Positions 41,433-52,967 of a stretch of DNA of 64,000 nt are shown here, one piece after another. The stretch spans positions 21,648,187 through 21,712,186 of the forward strand of contig NC_049987.1 of assembly GCF_000003815.2 (NCBI RefSeq), given 5' to 3'. Positions within the stretch are counted from its first letter, which is position 1. Every line of letters starts with the position of its first letter. Under the pieces are notes generated by a model. That model had not been told where the DNA came from, searched no databases, and worked only from the letters and a program-made list of their open reading frames with translations. Source of the stretch: Branchiostoma floridae (Eukaryota > Chordata > Leptocardii > Amphioxiformes > Branchiostomatidae). A program made the position numbers and the translations under genes.

Positions 41433-42000
41433 TCAGGCTACCAGAAACGACGGAGATGACGGTGCATCATTCCAAAACGCCCGGGTCGGCGTGAATTTGG
41501 CACAGTCTTCAATGCCAATAGCGTCGTTTGGTTCACCGCGGGCCCAGTTAGAATACCCGGACGACTTCAGGAGTTGGCCATCCTCATAAACCCAAAAAAC
41601 ATCTCTGTTGATAGCTAACCCAAGCTTAGCCCAGGTGAGGCTGATAGTTAACCCAAGCCAGCTGGATCCGCGATGGTGGTTGGTGACGAACCGGTTGGTG
41701 GCACGGTCTTTCGGCATGGCTAACAGCCCACCGTCTTCGGCACACCTTTGTCTAGCGCCTTCGTACGTCTTCGGTTCAGCAAAGAACTTGTAGCAAGCTC
41801 CTCGGAGGCGAACGTTGCCCGATATTGGACACACTATAGAAAGATATAATTTTTAAATGAACTCAGGCTACCAGAAACGACGGAGATGATTCGATTTGAA
41901 AATTTGACAGGAGAAAGAAGAAACATTACGAAGACAATATATATGTCACCATACTACGTATGGCTGAAATATAAAAAGCGGGTTGTGCCCTTAGCTTTAC
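41342..42000. repeat. Two pairs of direct repeats around the lectin exon
   Basis: A 23-bp sequence occurs at 41342-41364 and 41978-42000, and a 29-bp sequence at 41431-41459 and 41861-41889, both exact and in the same orientation. The 29-mer includes the last codons of the lectin exon, so the exon end is repeated upstream of its own acceptor. Confidence 0.85.
41433..41833 (-). CDS. C-type lectin domain exon, 3' end replaced by repeat
   Basis: Acceptor TATCTTTCTATAG, then CPISGNVRLRGACYKFF, RQRCAEDGG, WLGL, SGYSNWARGEPND, EDC and FWNDAP. After WNDAP the reading becomes SSPSFLVA and stop, encoded by the end of a transposon family, so the expected two C-terminal cysteines are missing. A fold without these disulfides would be unusual. 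Confidence 0.85.
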
Positions 42001-45000
42001 ACAACTAACATCCTATATGTATTATACATGCTAAAATTATGACGATCCAGTTGAATTATACACACTTGATGTTATTGTGTGCCTCACCAGTGGGATCATC
42101 AGTTGATCACCACCCGTCATTGGGAATTTCAGCCCATTAAGATCAATATTCCCTCGGGGTGGGGGGCAGCAGTGCTTGGTACACCACCTCCCACTAGTGG
42201 TGAGTTACAGAATGGCTATGTCTCAGCCTTTTTTGACCTGGATGTACTTGTTCCAGATCCATGCAGAACCCGTTTCAGTTAGGTCTGAGCCGAACACTAT
42301 GCATACTTACTCCATACGATATCACTCTACTAACTATCCCTTTACCCCCTTCCCCGACCGTTACCTCTGCTTTGAGATAATTATGCCTATGGCACAGCAA
42401 TTTTGATCTGGTTCTGCACTGTACCGTATTGCAAGTTAGTGAGAGAAAAAATAGCACCACAGTTTTCATACACAATGCTCGTACTAACATGCTGTAANNN
42501 NNNNNNNNNNNNNNNNNNNNNNNNNNNNNNNNNNNNNNNNNNNNNNNNNNNNNNNNNNNNNNNNNNNNNNNNNNNNNNNNNNNNNNNNNNNNNNNNNNNN
42601 NNNNNNNNNNNNNNNNNNNNNNNNNNNNNNNNTTTATATAGACTCGTATATGTATGTATACATGTTAGCTGCATACTGTGAGTATTACCTTCCTATCGTT
42701 TAGAAGACAGGAGATAAAAGATATCTTAGGAAATACGGCATGTCCTCCTTTATCCAAATTAGGTCAATCCATTGGGGGTAAAGTTTAGCTGTTGATAAGT
42801 ACCTGCTGTAACATGTGTAGCTTATCAGCACCAGTAACTGTTTAACATGTTAGACTAACATGCATGCGTATATGACGTAGCAAGAGACGCCCAAGAGAGA
42901 CCCTGCACAGATAAGACGTCTGTGCAGAGACCTTAAGAATAAACAGCTTGAAAGTGCATACTGGCCTGGTGTCATCCTGATGAATTCCTACCTAGAGGTA
43001 GAAGGACGGTCCGAGAACAGATAGGACGTGTCACACCTGCCTTATAATTTCGGAATTCCTATATTTCACCGTTATGGATTCTCCCCACAAAATGTATCGT
43101 TTTCTAATTAATTATGCAAGTTATTCAGAGTAATTGCTACTTCGTCGTACTCATCTCTAAGCAACCCACACGAGGGTCCAGAAATTCTTAAGTTCTGTTC
43201 ATTTGTTATTGACTTTAATAAATCATGTGAAAATGTGTTCAAACATGACAGAAAAAGAAGAGGAATACACCCTCAAAGATAATATATTTCCTGTCGGGAA
43301 ATATGAGATATGATTGACACTCCACCATGCACCACTACACAACCTCAACCTCCAATAACGTACACCTCGGGCACGTTAAAGAACCTACAACATGTACACT
43401 TTCTCGACGTGAATGAACCTGTTATTCTGTCCGGATATGCAGCTTGTACTCTTCAGTTCAAACGTTGGGTGTAACGCCGCCATTAGGCGGTTTGCTGGGT
43501 AAGCAACATAAACAAACAACCTCTTCGCCCGGAAACCGGCCAGCAAGATCGGTGCAGACAAGCCATTCTGTACCGTTAGCCCCCACCGGTCAGAAGGACG
43601 CAGTGAATTCGAAAAGCTAAATATAGAGCTACAAGACTTTGCTGAGGCCAAAGCAACAACATGATTAGGGTGTTGGGAGGAGGTCAGGAAAGACACAGAA
43701 ATGCGGGATAATGGATACAACATCTTGCCATTCAAGATAGTACCGAGTCACCTCAGTCTGTGTCGTGTCGTAGGAGAGTCTACCCAAACCCGGCAGGGTT
43801 CCCGTACACTGGGCCACGAGTGGGTTTGAACTTGGAGGACGAACGCGTGGAGAAGGACACAGTTTTCTAGCCTATGATGAAATTGACAAGGCATGGTACC
43901 TCAACAAAACAAGTCTTTTATTTCTGTATTCAAGAGGTGCCACAAATGATCTTGAGTGTGTGTGTGTGTGGGGGGGGGGGGGTCCTTTAGTTTTCTTCCA
44001 AATCAAGCAAAAATTGATGAGCCCACTGATATCATCCATAGACCTCGTGTGCCCTAATCTTCCTTGGCGGGTCAGCATCACTCCCAGCACAGTAGAGGTA
44101 TGCGTAGTACCGGGGTATGCATTTGCAGTTCCAGCTTTAATACCAGGCTGAACAACAGTAGGTGAAGTGAATTTGTAACTCAAACTTTTTTATGATAAGT
44201 TATCATTAGTGATAAACATAATGGAGTTACAGTATCAGAACGTAGTTATTGTTTTGAAGTTAAAGATCGATCAGTTGTGTGAAAAATAACAGTGCCCTGC
44301 ACATGGTCGTAGTTTGTCGTGTCAGTTTGACTTGTCCTGTCCGCCCAGCAACTATAAATCCATGCCTGGAGCCAAATCTGGCACGTGCGAAAACACCATT
44401 TGTACCATCGCCTGTTTTGCAAGCACGGCTGTTTGTTTATCTGGAACAGACCCGAAAACACATTTCTACCATCGCCTGTTTTGCAAGCCCGGCTGTTTGT
44501 TGATCTGGGACAGACCTCGGGCCTGTGACCTAGAAACCTTTCAAAGGTCAGTGACTCAATGCTTTCCCAAGGGACCTTATGGCCAGTTTTTGGAGAAGAC
44601 CGAACAGGTTCAAACTGGTTTGATCCCCCCGACCTATGGCTTCTCCATCAGGGGAGAAGTTTTAAAACATTTGACCAATAGGACAAAACTGCCCCCCTCC
44701 TGTCAATCTTCCGACACTGGGAGGGTCCGGGTATACACTCCGGTCCTTGTCTGTTGACGAGACAGAAGGAGCGGGGCGTCCGAGGGTTTGAGGTCATCTC
44801 AGCTGTAACTTTTCTGGACGCTACGACTGTAGTTTGGAGTCTGTTTCCGCTGCAGATACAAGGACATGCATCACTTCTGACAAGGTATGTTGGTTTTTCT
44901 CCGATTGAATGGCCTGTTCCTTGCATTTGGTGCAGCGGAAAGTTATATCATTGAAAGAATGTAGTTTTTGATACTAGTATTCCCTCTCCGGTTAGATCGG

Positions 45001-48000
45001 TCGGCATTCATTGTGTAGTGTCATTGTCAGATTGTTCTGTGGCCGATACCGTGTATATCTCTCCTAGAATCACCAAGGTCTAGACTTCCAGTTGATGCCT
45101 TTGTACATGTACTTGTGTCTGGATTGGTGAATAAGTTCTTCGGTGATGCGATTTCAACCCTTACTTAGCTCTAGGCTTCTGTGTGACGAAGCTTCAAGTG
45201 TACGGAGAGGTACTGCGATACCGCTCCTTTTCTTGGCCCTCTAGATCTAGCCAAAATCTGTTTATATTTCATAAATACGAGTTTATCTCCCGCAAGTCAG
45301 GTTTACCGTAGTGAAAATGCGGTGCTATTAAACCCCGTCAGATTTTCGAGCTTCGTCAAATTCTACCGCTAGCAAGAGAGAAAGAAAGTCAAACCGTTGT
45401 AGCACTTAAGTTGAGTAGACTTACTGTAGATGCCATCTGTTTTTCTAGAAAGGTTTTGCTGGATTCGCGACTAATACGATTATAGAAAGCTGTGTTGATT
45501 ACGGATTTGATGGCCGTTCCGAAATGTAAATATGGAGGGGGAGAGGTTGGATCTTACAAAACTGGAAGTCAAGCAAAAGCAGGATTCAGCTTCTGGGGTC
45601 CCAGGGAGGGAGCGAGTCCGTAAACGACCCCGTATGCGCAGATGCCTTGGCGGACATGCATCACTCCTAGCACCGTAGAGGTGCCGGGGAGCCCTCGATG
45701 GAAAAGGGAATTTGATACTGAAACTTTTATGATAATTTTAAGATATCAAAAATACTATGCTAAAGTTGCATTGCATGTATCATAATGTAGTCTTTCTTTT
45801 GATATCATCAGTTAAGGTCATCGGCTTTGCTCTTGTAAGTTGTAGGTTCTAAATTTTAGTTATTTTATTTTGAGACTTTGTTTTGTTGTTTGATGTGTGA
45901 TCGATGTGATGGTAATGATTTGTTGTTGTCATTGAATCAGATATTTTGCAGCTCTTTTTTTTTCTTTGTACCGGTCTTGTTGTGATTTGATGTCAGTTTA
46001 GACGTGTATTTTTGTTCGTTTACACGGATTGTACATTCTTGTATGACGTGTTTATTTTTTTGTAAGCGTGTTGTGTCGGCGGTGTGGTTGTAAGAGGTTA
46101 CGTAGCAGTTCTCTATGTTACTGCGTTGCTTAGTCTCTTCAGCAGATATTCCGACGACCATGGTCCAATGTGTCAACAAGTGTTATAAATTGTACGCTTG
46201 GGTACACTACCACCCAACCGAGCGGTCCAGTTTTAATTTTGTTACCGACCCAACATGCATTAATTAGACTGAAATATCAATGATTGCTGAGATCCTTGAG
46301 TTGATCGTTGGCAGTTAATTGCGCTCGGAATTTGTGTTAAGTTAATGTTCCGCCGGGATTTTTTGGCCTTATCTATATGTAATATCCCCTCCTTTTCGAC
46401 AAGACTCATATGACTCAATGAATATTCCAGTAACGACCAGCTGTTTTTCATAAAAGGCAAACCAATTTGATTCTCGGTGAATGGCAGGAAATGGCTGCAA
46501 TGTATTTATGTCTATTCTATCTCTGTTCGCGCAGGTAGCATGGCCGCCCGCAGACTTCAGAAGGAATTCACTGCTGCATAAAGGTGAGGTAGACTAACAA
46601 TTTGTTACAGAGAAAGGGCCCACAGCCTATGGGTCAACGTAAAAGATCATGTCTTATAGTGGCAAGATATATGTCCAGAGACAATAGTGTATTTGTTGTT
46701 TTCTGTTGATCTGGGTGATATGCAATAATTGTCATTGTAAGCGTTTTTCTTGATGAATCGAAAACAGCATTCTATCAGTCGAACAAAGTCTTCTTCGTTT
46801 CACAACCTTCTTTTAATTCTCCTGTAGACGTTTCGGTGACTGTCTGTCACCTTCATCAGTACAAAATGAACCATACTAACGTTATCGGTAATTACTATGT
46901 AGCTCATATCGCACTGATCGATAATGTTAGTATGGTTCATTTTGTACTGATGAAGGTGACAGTCACCGAAACGTCTACAGGAGAATTAAAAGAAGGTTGT
47001 GAAACGAAGAAGACTTTGTTCGATTGATCTATCAACCTGATGAAACTATTTACGGAGCATTCTATCAGCTGTTAAATTTCATTTTACATTGCGGTCCTTT
47101 GCATTTTGTAAACGTACTCTAAAATAAGACTCTGTTTATACAGAGGAAGGGTATACCTACACAGTACATTTTGTAACAGAGAATCCGTTCAAGGCATTGT
47201 TATGTTTATGTCCTTTTGTCTCTTTGTACCCGCAGGTCAACTTCTCCATGACTCTGGCCGCAAACAGAATTCACTGGACCCCGGTCACGGAAACGCTGGG
47301 GCGTGTGCAGATATCACCCAGGAAAACAAACAAAAAAGCAAGAAAAGAAAAGAAACCAATAGAGTAAAAAGTGGCCAGGTCACCCAAAAACACGTGATAC
47401 AAAACACACAAATAAAACATAAACCCCTCCAACAAAACAACACTTCTATCACACAGTAAGAATACGCAAAATAAAGGACAGCATCATGTAGTCAAAGAAG
47501 TCTGCCTGTCTTAAAAAGTCCAATGTACGGTGAGTTTTATCTTCGCGTACTTTCTTTATCATCGATGCGTCAGTCATAGTCTATAAAGTGACATCTGAAC
47601 AAACTGTATCAGCTACATGTCCAAGCTTATCATTCTTCACTGTAAGAAGTTATAAGTTACCAAATACATCAAGAAACATGTGACACGTTGGTCTTTAGTC
47701 TCCAGAAAGCTCATTTGAAATATCTTTTAAAAGCTGCAATGGTGTATAAAAACTGCCCAAAGAAGCAACTTACAGTTCCTCAATGTTACATGCAAACGCC
47801 CGTCCCGCAAGTTCTTGTCAAAAACGAATTCCCCTGGGAATGCGTGCGTGGAATATTTAGAATTCCTGGCAACTTAATCGCAGTACTATAAGAACGGCTC
47901 CGCCCCTGAGGCGTCGCCAAAAAGAATTCGTTTAGTTTTAGCGATCTGCACACACACATACACACNNNNNNNNNNNNNNNNNNNNNNNNNNNNNNNNNNN

Positions 48001-50777
48001 NNNNNNNNNNNNNNNNNNNNNNNNNNNNNNNNNNNNNNNNNNNNNNNNNNNNNNNNNNNNNNNNNNNNNNNNNNNNNNNNNNNNNNNNNNNNNNNNNNNN
48101 NNNNNNNNNNNNNNNNNNNNNNNNNNNNNNNNNNNNNNNNNNNNNNNNNNNNNNNNNNNNNNNNNNNNNNNNNNNNNNNNNNNNNNNNNNNNNNNNNNNN
48201 NNNNNNNNNNNNNNNNNNNNNNNNNNNNNNNNNNNNNNNNNNNNNNNNNNNNNNNNNNNNNNNNNNNNNNNNNNNNNNNNNNNNNNNNNNNNNNNNNNNN
48301 NNNNNNNNNNNNNNNNNNNNNNNNNNNNNNNNNNNNNNNNNNNNNNNNNNNNNNNNNNNNNNNNNNNNNNNNNNNNNNNNNNNNNNNNNNNNNNNNNNNN
48401 NNNNNNNNNNNNNNNNNNNNNNNNNNNNNNNNNNNNNNNNNNNNNNNNNNNNNNNNNNNNNNNNNNNNNNNNNNNNNNNNNNNNNNNNNNNNNNNNNNNN
48501 NNNNNNNNNNNNNNNNNNNNNNNNNNNNNNNNNNNNNNNNNNNNNNNNNNNNNNNNNNNNNNNNNNNNNNNNNNNNNNNNNNNNNNNNNNNNNNNNNNNN
48601 NNNNNNNNNNNNNNNNNNNNNNNNNNNNNNNNNNNNNNNNNNNNNNNNNNNNNNNNNNNNNNNNNNNNNNNNNNNNNNNNNNNNNNNNNNNNNNNNNNNN
48701 NNNNNNNNNNNNNNNNNNNNNNNNNNNNNNNNNTCCCAACATTTTGTATATTCAAATAATGTTGATTTAGTTATGAGCTGGGAATATGAAATATCCTCAC
48801 CTTTAGTGTCTTCAACCCCTCCAGGTCCTTTCTCAGAGTCTTCCTTCACGGCCAGGAGGGACCGCTGAGGAAACAAACTTTTGCTTAGATGGTTCTATGG
48901 TGCAGTAGACGGATCCTGTCTGGATATCATATTTCACAATTTAGCAGTTTGTTTTTATTTCTACGTTTTGAGGAGATAGGTGGGGTTTTCGGACCGGCGG
49001 CCTTGATCTATTTAAAATTTAATGTTGGAAACGAAAACATTCCACACGAAGTTTTGAATATTAGACATATAAAAGCTCACCTCGGGAGGCTCTGCTTCAG
49101 CTGACTGGAGCAGGATCAGCAGAACAACAACACCTGCAAACAACGTCATCGTTGCCATGGAAACACGTCCAGACGGCTGATAAAAACAATCAACATGTTA
49201 AGGTGATATACTCGTCTCGCGTGCTTCCTCTTCATCCTACAATTCTCTTTTCATATTATTATTACGTTTGCCAGCTACTTTCATTATCTGCCCCAGTTGT
49301 ACACATGCACATGTACAAAAAAAAGATGAGCTTTGGATGTCAGGGGCTCAGCGATAGAGCCAAAAACGCTTGCTTCATCATCTTGTCCAATGTTGCTGTT
49401 GCCCGGGGGCAAACTGTATGCACTAGCATGTGACATTCTGAAAACATCTAGATCTTGTCAACCTTCAACTTTTCTCATCCCCGCAGCAAGATGGGCATAT
49501 CAAGATCTTCGATTCTCGGTCGACGATATAGTCCTTTCTATCCAGTCCGCCTTTGAGAGCTCAATGTACAGTATCTTCTAGGTGTGAGGTTATTTTACAC
49601 TTGGTATGTCTTTGTAGGAATAACTAGATTTTGTTGCACTGAAGGTGTTCAGGGGTCAGGAAATAGCTCTATCGAAGTAAACAGGCGCGCGTGAGCAAGA
49701 CACCAAACTTTAACATCCATAGCAACCTTCCTTGAACTTGATATCTGCTTAGCAACCTTCCTTGTGGATATTTTTCATGTATACTTTTCTATGCCCTGGG
49801 ATTCTTCTAACATGAGTGAAGATGCCTGATATTTCGTGTCACATATTGCTGTCGTGTATGTATGTCTTTTTTTAAATTCTGACAAGAATTGTTTTTTTTT
49901 ATTCCTAGAGCACAGTTATTTTTGTTATGCGTATAAAACATGTGTAAGTCAGTTGATGGTGAACATCAACTTGAATGTCGAGGTCTTTTACATAAAATAT
50001 ATGTTATGGAGCTATGTTATGGAGTCTCCGAACTCTAGTTCAAATTATGATCTAACAGACTAACATTGTCTTGCTGATGAAAGTTGCCCTGCTAATGTCT
50101 TTTTGCTCACCAATCCCTACCGTATGATAAACATTGGTAAATGCCTTTTAGACATTGACCGAATGTTTGTCTACTAAGAACAGATCTGGTCACCAGATTT
50201 TCGATGAAGTCTGAAAATCTATATCTATCGATTTCGAGAAGATGTAGTATTGCTTCAGACTTAAGCACTTAAGGAAAGACACTTCGACATGCGGGGCCTA
50301 GGCAGAAGTCACAGAACAAAACCTGAAACCTGCAGCTGAAAGGAATTCGAACAGAAAGGTGTTTTGTAAAAATTATATTAAAAATTATATTTAGTATTCC
50401 AGGCGGAATATTCCACCCAGGTGTACAAAAAGGTACCTGATGATGACTTCGGTTGGGGAGGCAAACGGCGGTGGAAGGAGAGGGATGGGCTCCGCCTTCC
50501 AAAACCGTGCCCTATAGCTAGACACAATGGATATAACAACCCAATGTCCCTACAGCCTTTGATAAAGAGGCTACATTTCGTACCGTATCAAGCTTGTTGT
50601 TCTGTGTATGAGGCATTTTAGAAATAAATCATGGCGGGTGTCACATTGTGATTGTCCCAAAGCAAATGGAACAACTTTGCTTAGTCTAGTTTGTATGTCT
50701 GCCAAGCCGTCATAGTAAACTATACATCTAACACTAGTCGTCTACATGCTCACCTTCCACAGCACTGCGGACTCCAT
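41433..50777 (-). CDS. Single-domain C-type lectin, signal-anchor or secreted (reconstructed gene)
   Basis: Joined from 50754-50777, 49081-49176, 48801-48864 and 41433-41833, read on the minus strand: 585 nt, 194 aa, phases 0, 0 and 1 all consistent. The order is a short basic N-terminus, hydrophobic segment (MTLFAGVVVLLILLQSAEA, residues 18-36), a linker and a C-type lectin domain from residue 62. The domain has WLGL, GEPND (EPN is the mannose-type Ca2+-site motif), EDC and WND, so Ca2+-dependent sugar binding is expected. The last two conserved cysteines are absent because the frame runs into a repeat. Pseudogenisation, or a missing final exon, is possible. Two assembly gaps lie in the long intron. 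The link between the 5' exons and the lectin exon is inferred from phase and strand. Confidence 0.5.
42498..42632. other. Assembly gap, 135 N
   Basis: Run of undetermined bases. Confidence 1.
44391..44518 (+). repeat. 65-bp tandem duplication
   Basis: Two copies share ACCATCGCCTGTTTTGCAAG (44404 and 44469) and GGCTGTTTGTT-ATCTGG. The 65-bp period is not a multiple of three, which argues against a coding origin. Confidence 0.85.
44700..47420 (+). ncRNA. Possible spliced non-coding transcript
   Basis: A CCAAT box (44673), then a GC-rich stretch ending at a strong donor ACAAG|GTATGT (44884). There is a small exon-like block 46535-46583 with a GCGCAG acceptor and AAAG|GTGAGG donor, and a block from 47236 after TTGTACCCGCAG, with AATAAA near 47411. 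No long frame crosses the joins. It is based only on splice-site and poly(A) appearance. Confidence 0.22.
46779..47023. mobile_element. Near-perfect palindromic foldback element
   Basis: Arms at 46779-46884 and 46922-47023 are reverse complements with very few differences (for example a TGTC insertion near 46840), separated by about 37 bases. The motif GACGTTTCGGTGACTG relates it loosely to the other CGAAACGT hairpins. Confidence 0.9.
47966..48733. other. Assembly gap, 768 N
   Basis: Run of undetermined bases that begins inside an (AC)n microsatellite, a likely cause of the gap. Open frames crossing it are meaningless. Confidence 1.
48801..48864 (-). CDS. Linker exon of the lectin gene
   Basis: Acceptor TTTGTTTCCTCAG, donor AAAG|GTGAGG, phase 0 in and phase 1 out. 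It encodes RSLLAVKEDSEKGPGGVEDT and one further Lys. Its phase-1 end fits the two-nucleotide start of the lectin exon. Further exons may be hidden in the gap at 47966-48733. Confidence 0.55.
49081..49176 (-). CDS. Signal-peptide or signal-anchor exon of the lectin gene
   Basis: Acceptor GATTGTTTTTATCAG, 32 codons, donor CCCGAG|GTGAGC, phase 0. It encodes PSGRVS followed by the hydrophobic MATMTLFAGVVVLLILLQSA and then EAEPPE. If translation starts at the internal ATG (49158) it is a classical cleavable signal peptide; with the upstream exon it becomes a signal anchor. Confidence 0.65.
49177..50753. other. First intron of the lectin gene
   Basis: AT-rich with no supported exon. A few simple repeats (AAAATTATATT near 50370) are all that is seen. 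Confidence 0.4.
50754..50777 (-). CDS. Putative first coding exon of the lectin gene (MESAVLWK)
   Basis: ATG in an ACG-ATG-G context, eight codons, then AAG|GTGAGC, a near-perfect donor, phase 0. It joins in frame to the exon at 49176. So short an exon could be chance. Confidence 0.4.
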
Positions 50778-51235
50778 CGTTTCTCTCACAAAACCTACGT
50801 GCTCTAACAAAAACACAAAATCAGCCCCGCGATTTTTCCTGAACAGAAGCCGCCCCTCAGCTCATTCGGTGCCCGAAAACTACTGTGCGGGGGTGACTGT
50901 GACTGCGTGTCTGTAGTATTTTTCACGTCTTAAACTTCCTTGTTGTTTTGTTTTGAAAGGATTGGACCTACGGCTCTTGCATACCTGATTAACCTTGGCT
51001 GGAATACGATCTCCAGGTGTGATGAACCGAAACGCCCTCAGTTTTGTCGTTCTGAATAGTCACAGCGCGGTGCGTGTTGATCTTGAGTTTGGGCCAGAAA
51101 CTGTCACCCTACCCTGAACATGAAGCACAGGTATAGTGTTTCTTGTGACTCTATTGTATAGTGTGTACACTGTACATGCAAGTTGATTTTGATAAATTGA
51201 ACTGAACAGAAGCTCTCGAAGCACTGGTGGCATGA

Positions 51236-51345
51236 GTACCATCCTCCGTAGTGACCGCAGACTCAATCTTTTCGCTTGCTAACCACGGCTAAGCAAGCGA
51301 AAAATTGAGCGAGTGGTTACTACGGAAGATGGTACCCAGGCTAGA
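51236..51345. mobile_element. Hairpin MITE ending GGTACCCAGGCTAG
   Basis: GTACCATCCTCCGTAGTGACC on the left pairs with GTTACTACGGAAGATGGTAC on the right, and the inner TTTTCGCTTGCT pairs with AGCAAGCGAAAA. The right end CTAGCCTGGGTACCATC (reverse strand) is the motif also found at the 3' ends of the lectin and P450 genes. Confidence 0.8.
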
Positions 51346-52114
51346 GCACTGAGCCCTTGCTTCGTAGAACCAGGAGCTCCAGAAACGTTACTATTTTGCC
51401 TTTTTACATCTGCTTGGAGATTAGTTTACATTGTTTTGCGAAGATTTTGTTGTTACACTCAATTTCTTTTGTAGAATTTATTCTTGAATAGTCCACCATT
51501 TCCCTGTTTGGCCCAGCTCAGCCACAGCTATCTAACTAAGCTATATTTCCGCACCATAAAGTACAAGTCAAATAAAAAATCAAGACCATAGCACATACAG
51601 GTCCAAAGATTAAAAAAACGGATTTTCTGCTGCAGTACCAAGGTCACATACCAGGGGGCCTAAAATTGACTTTGACCTTCGTCTTCCCAACACCTACCCA
51701 GTCATTGTTATCTATCCAGAGGCTCTTGAGCTATGCTAACTACAAAAGTCCGGAAACACCGTCAAACAGAAAGACACAACCAAAACTATATCTCCATTTT
51801 TCATGGAGATTACAAATCACCGCACAGGTCCTTACCTCTTCCACTTACATACTTACAATCACTTCTGCGGAACATATATATAATAGAACATACTAACACT
51901 CTTTGTCGAAATGTTTTGGTGATGAAAACGCATGTGAACGTCGCTACAAGATGAGAAGTCCACAGTAAGTAAATTTTATAGATGATATCCTCTGCAGATC
52001 GACTATAGCTAGCTCCAAATTTATTGTGAGAGTGCGACAAAAACAAAATGGCTAGATTTCCCTGGTAGACTGCTGGTATCACTTACCAAGTTGACAACTG
52101 CAGTCATATGGCTA

Positions 52115-52302
52115 CCAAATTGGTGCTACTTTTACTATCGAGCTATGTTTAATCTTAGCTTCACTTCAAATGTAGCATTGATTGTATTTGTAGAAGTGAC
52201 ACTAGTGAGGTGTATGTAGCCATGCCCGTATTTGCAGTGAAACTAAATTTGAAGTGAAGCTAAAATCAAACATAGCTCGATAGTAAAAGTAGCACCAATT
52301 GG
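52115..52302. mobile_element. MITE with about 55-bp inverted repeats
   Basis: CCAAATTGGTGCTACTTTTA...CTTAGCTTCACTTCAAAT (52115-52170) is mirrored at 52243-52302. The loop is about 70 bases. No coding capacity. Confidence 0.85.
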
Positions 52303-52758
52303 GGACTTTCTCATGTTCACCATTTCCGTAGCCTTAATGAAATCGCGCTCCTAGCGGCCGACCCTGCAGTTGCCGCCACCGGTCATTAACCCCAGCCAGC
52401 GAGAGATTGTGTAAACACAGGCTACCATTTCCGGAAGGGGGAAATTCTTTTTTTTCTTCAAAATTGATTACTAGTAAATGAAAGCACTGATGTCATCCAT
52501 AAAATTTACTTGCTGTGACCTTACATAACAAAATGACTACAATGCATCTGAAGAAAATTTCAACCACCAACACAGATTAATTTTCCTGGCAGAAACGTTA
52601 TCTACAGAACTTTCTCTCTAAAAACCCTTTGGTTGCCGTTGAAGGAAGTTTTGTCCCGGTATAAGAGAACCTATCCAACGTTGAAAATCGCTCCGGCGTT
52701 TATCATACAATACAATCGCTTCTTCTGCTGTTCCAGAAGCGAACATAGGAGCGAACTA

Positions 52759-52967
52759 CTACCCGGATGGTACTCGGGCTAGTCTGGGAACGGCGCGAAC
52801 TTGGAACGCGGCCGGCATGAGCGCCACTCCCAGGACCGCGTCCTCCACCGAGGGGAGGGGGGCACCGACCGGAACGTGCAGGCTGAGGGTGAAGTTCTGC
52901 AGCAGCGCCGCGAAGAACACAACAAGCTCCGTCCTGGCCAGCTGCTCGCCCAGGCAGGTACGGCGAC
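52759..52967 (-). CDS. P450 exon 4: haem cysteine and C-terminus
   Basis: Acceptor TATCTCTCCAG; RRTCLGEQLARTELVVFFAA and onward to FQVRAVPR, then LARVPSG and TAG. The usual family end is at or near the -PR, so the tail is extra and lies in repeat sequence. Confidence 0.92.

Larger units (their letters stand above)
41834..48800. other. Long intron of the lectin gene, or spacer
   Basis: It contains two assembly gaps, a possible solo-LTR-like stretch near 42.8-43.05 kb (unproven), a GGCACGTTAAAGAACC block at 43371 like those in some invertebrate repeats, GT/G runs at 43959-43982, a 65-bp tandem duplication (44391-44518), two related repeat fragments (44040-44190 and 45635-45745) and a palindrome at 46779-47023. 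Confidence 0.5.
50778..52758. other. Spacer between the lectin and P450 genes
   Basis: It holds a hairpin at 51236-51345, a MITE at 52115-52302 and a repeat fragment at 52440-52570 related to 43990-44060. The lectin promoter would lie at about 50.8-51.0 kb. No gene supported. Confidence 0.45.

Noticed and set aside
42780-43060. Solo LTR
   Set aside because: The sequence has an LTR-like look (AATAAA, then a direct continuation), but no paired ends, target duplication or primer-binding site could be shown.
43385-43735. 116-codon minus-strand frame
   Set aside because: No family motif and no splice signals. A nearby GGCACGTTAAAGAACC block suggests repeat sequence.
44314-44757. 147-codon open frame as a gene
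   Set aside because: It spans a 65-bp tandem duplication whose period is not a multiple of three, and has no recognisable domain.
47786-48876. Frames of about 300 codons across the gap
   Set aside because: They are mostly N; only the 48801-48864 part is a plausible exon.
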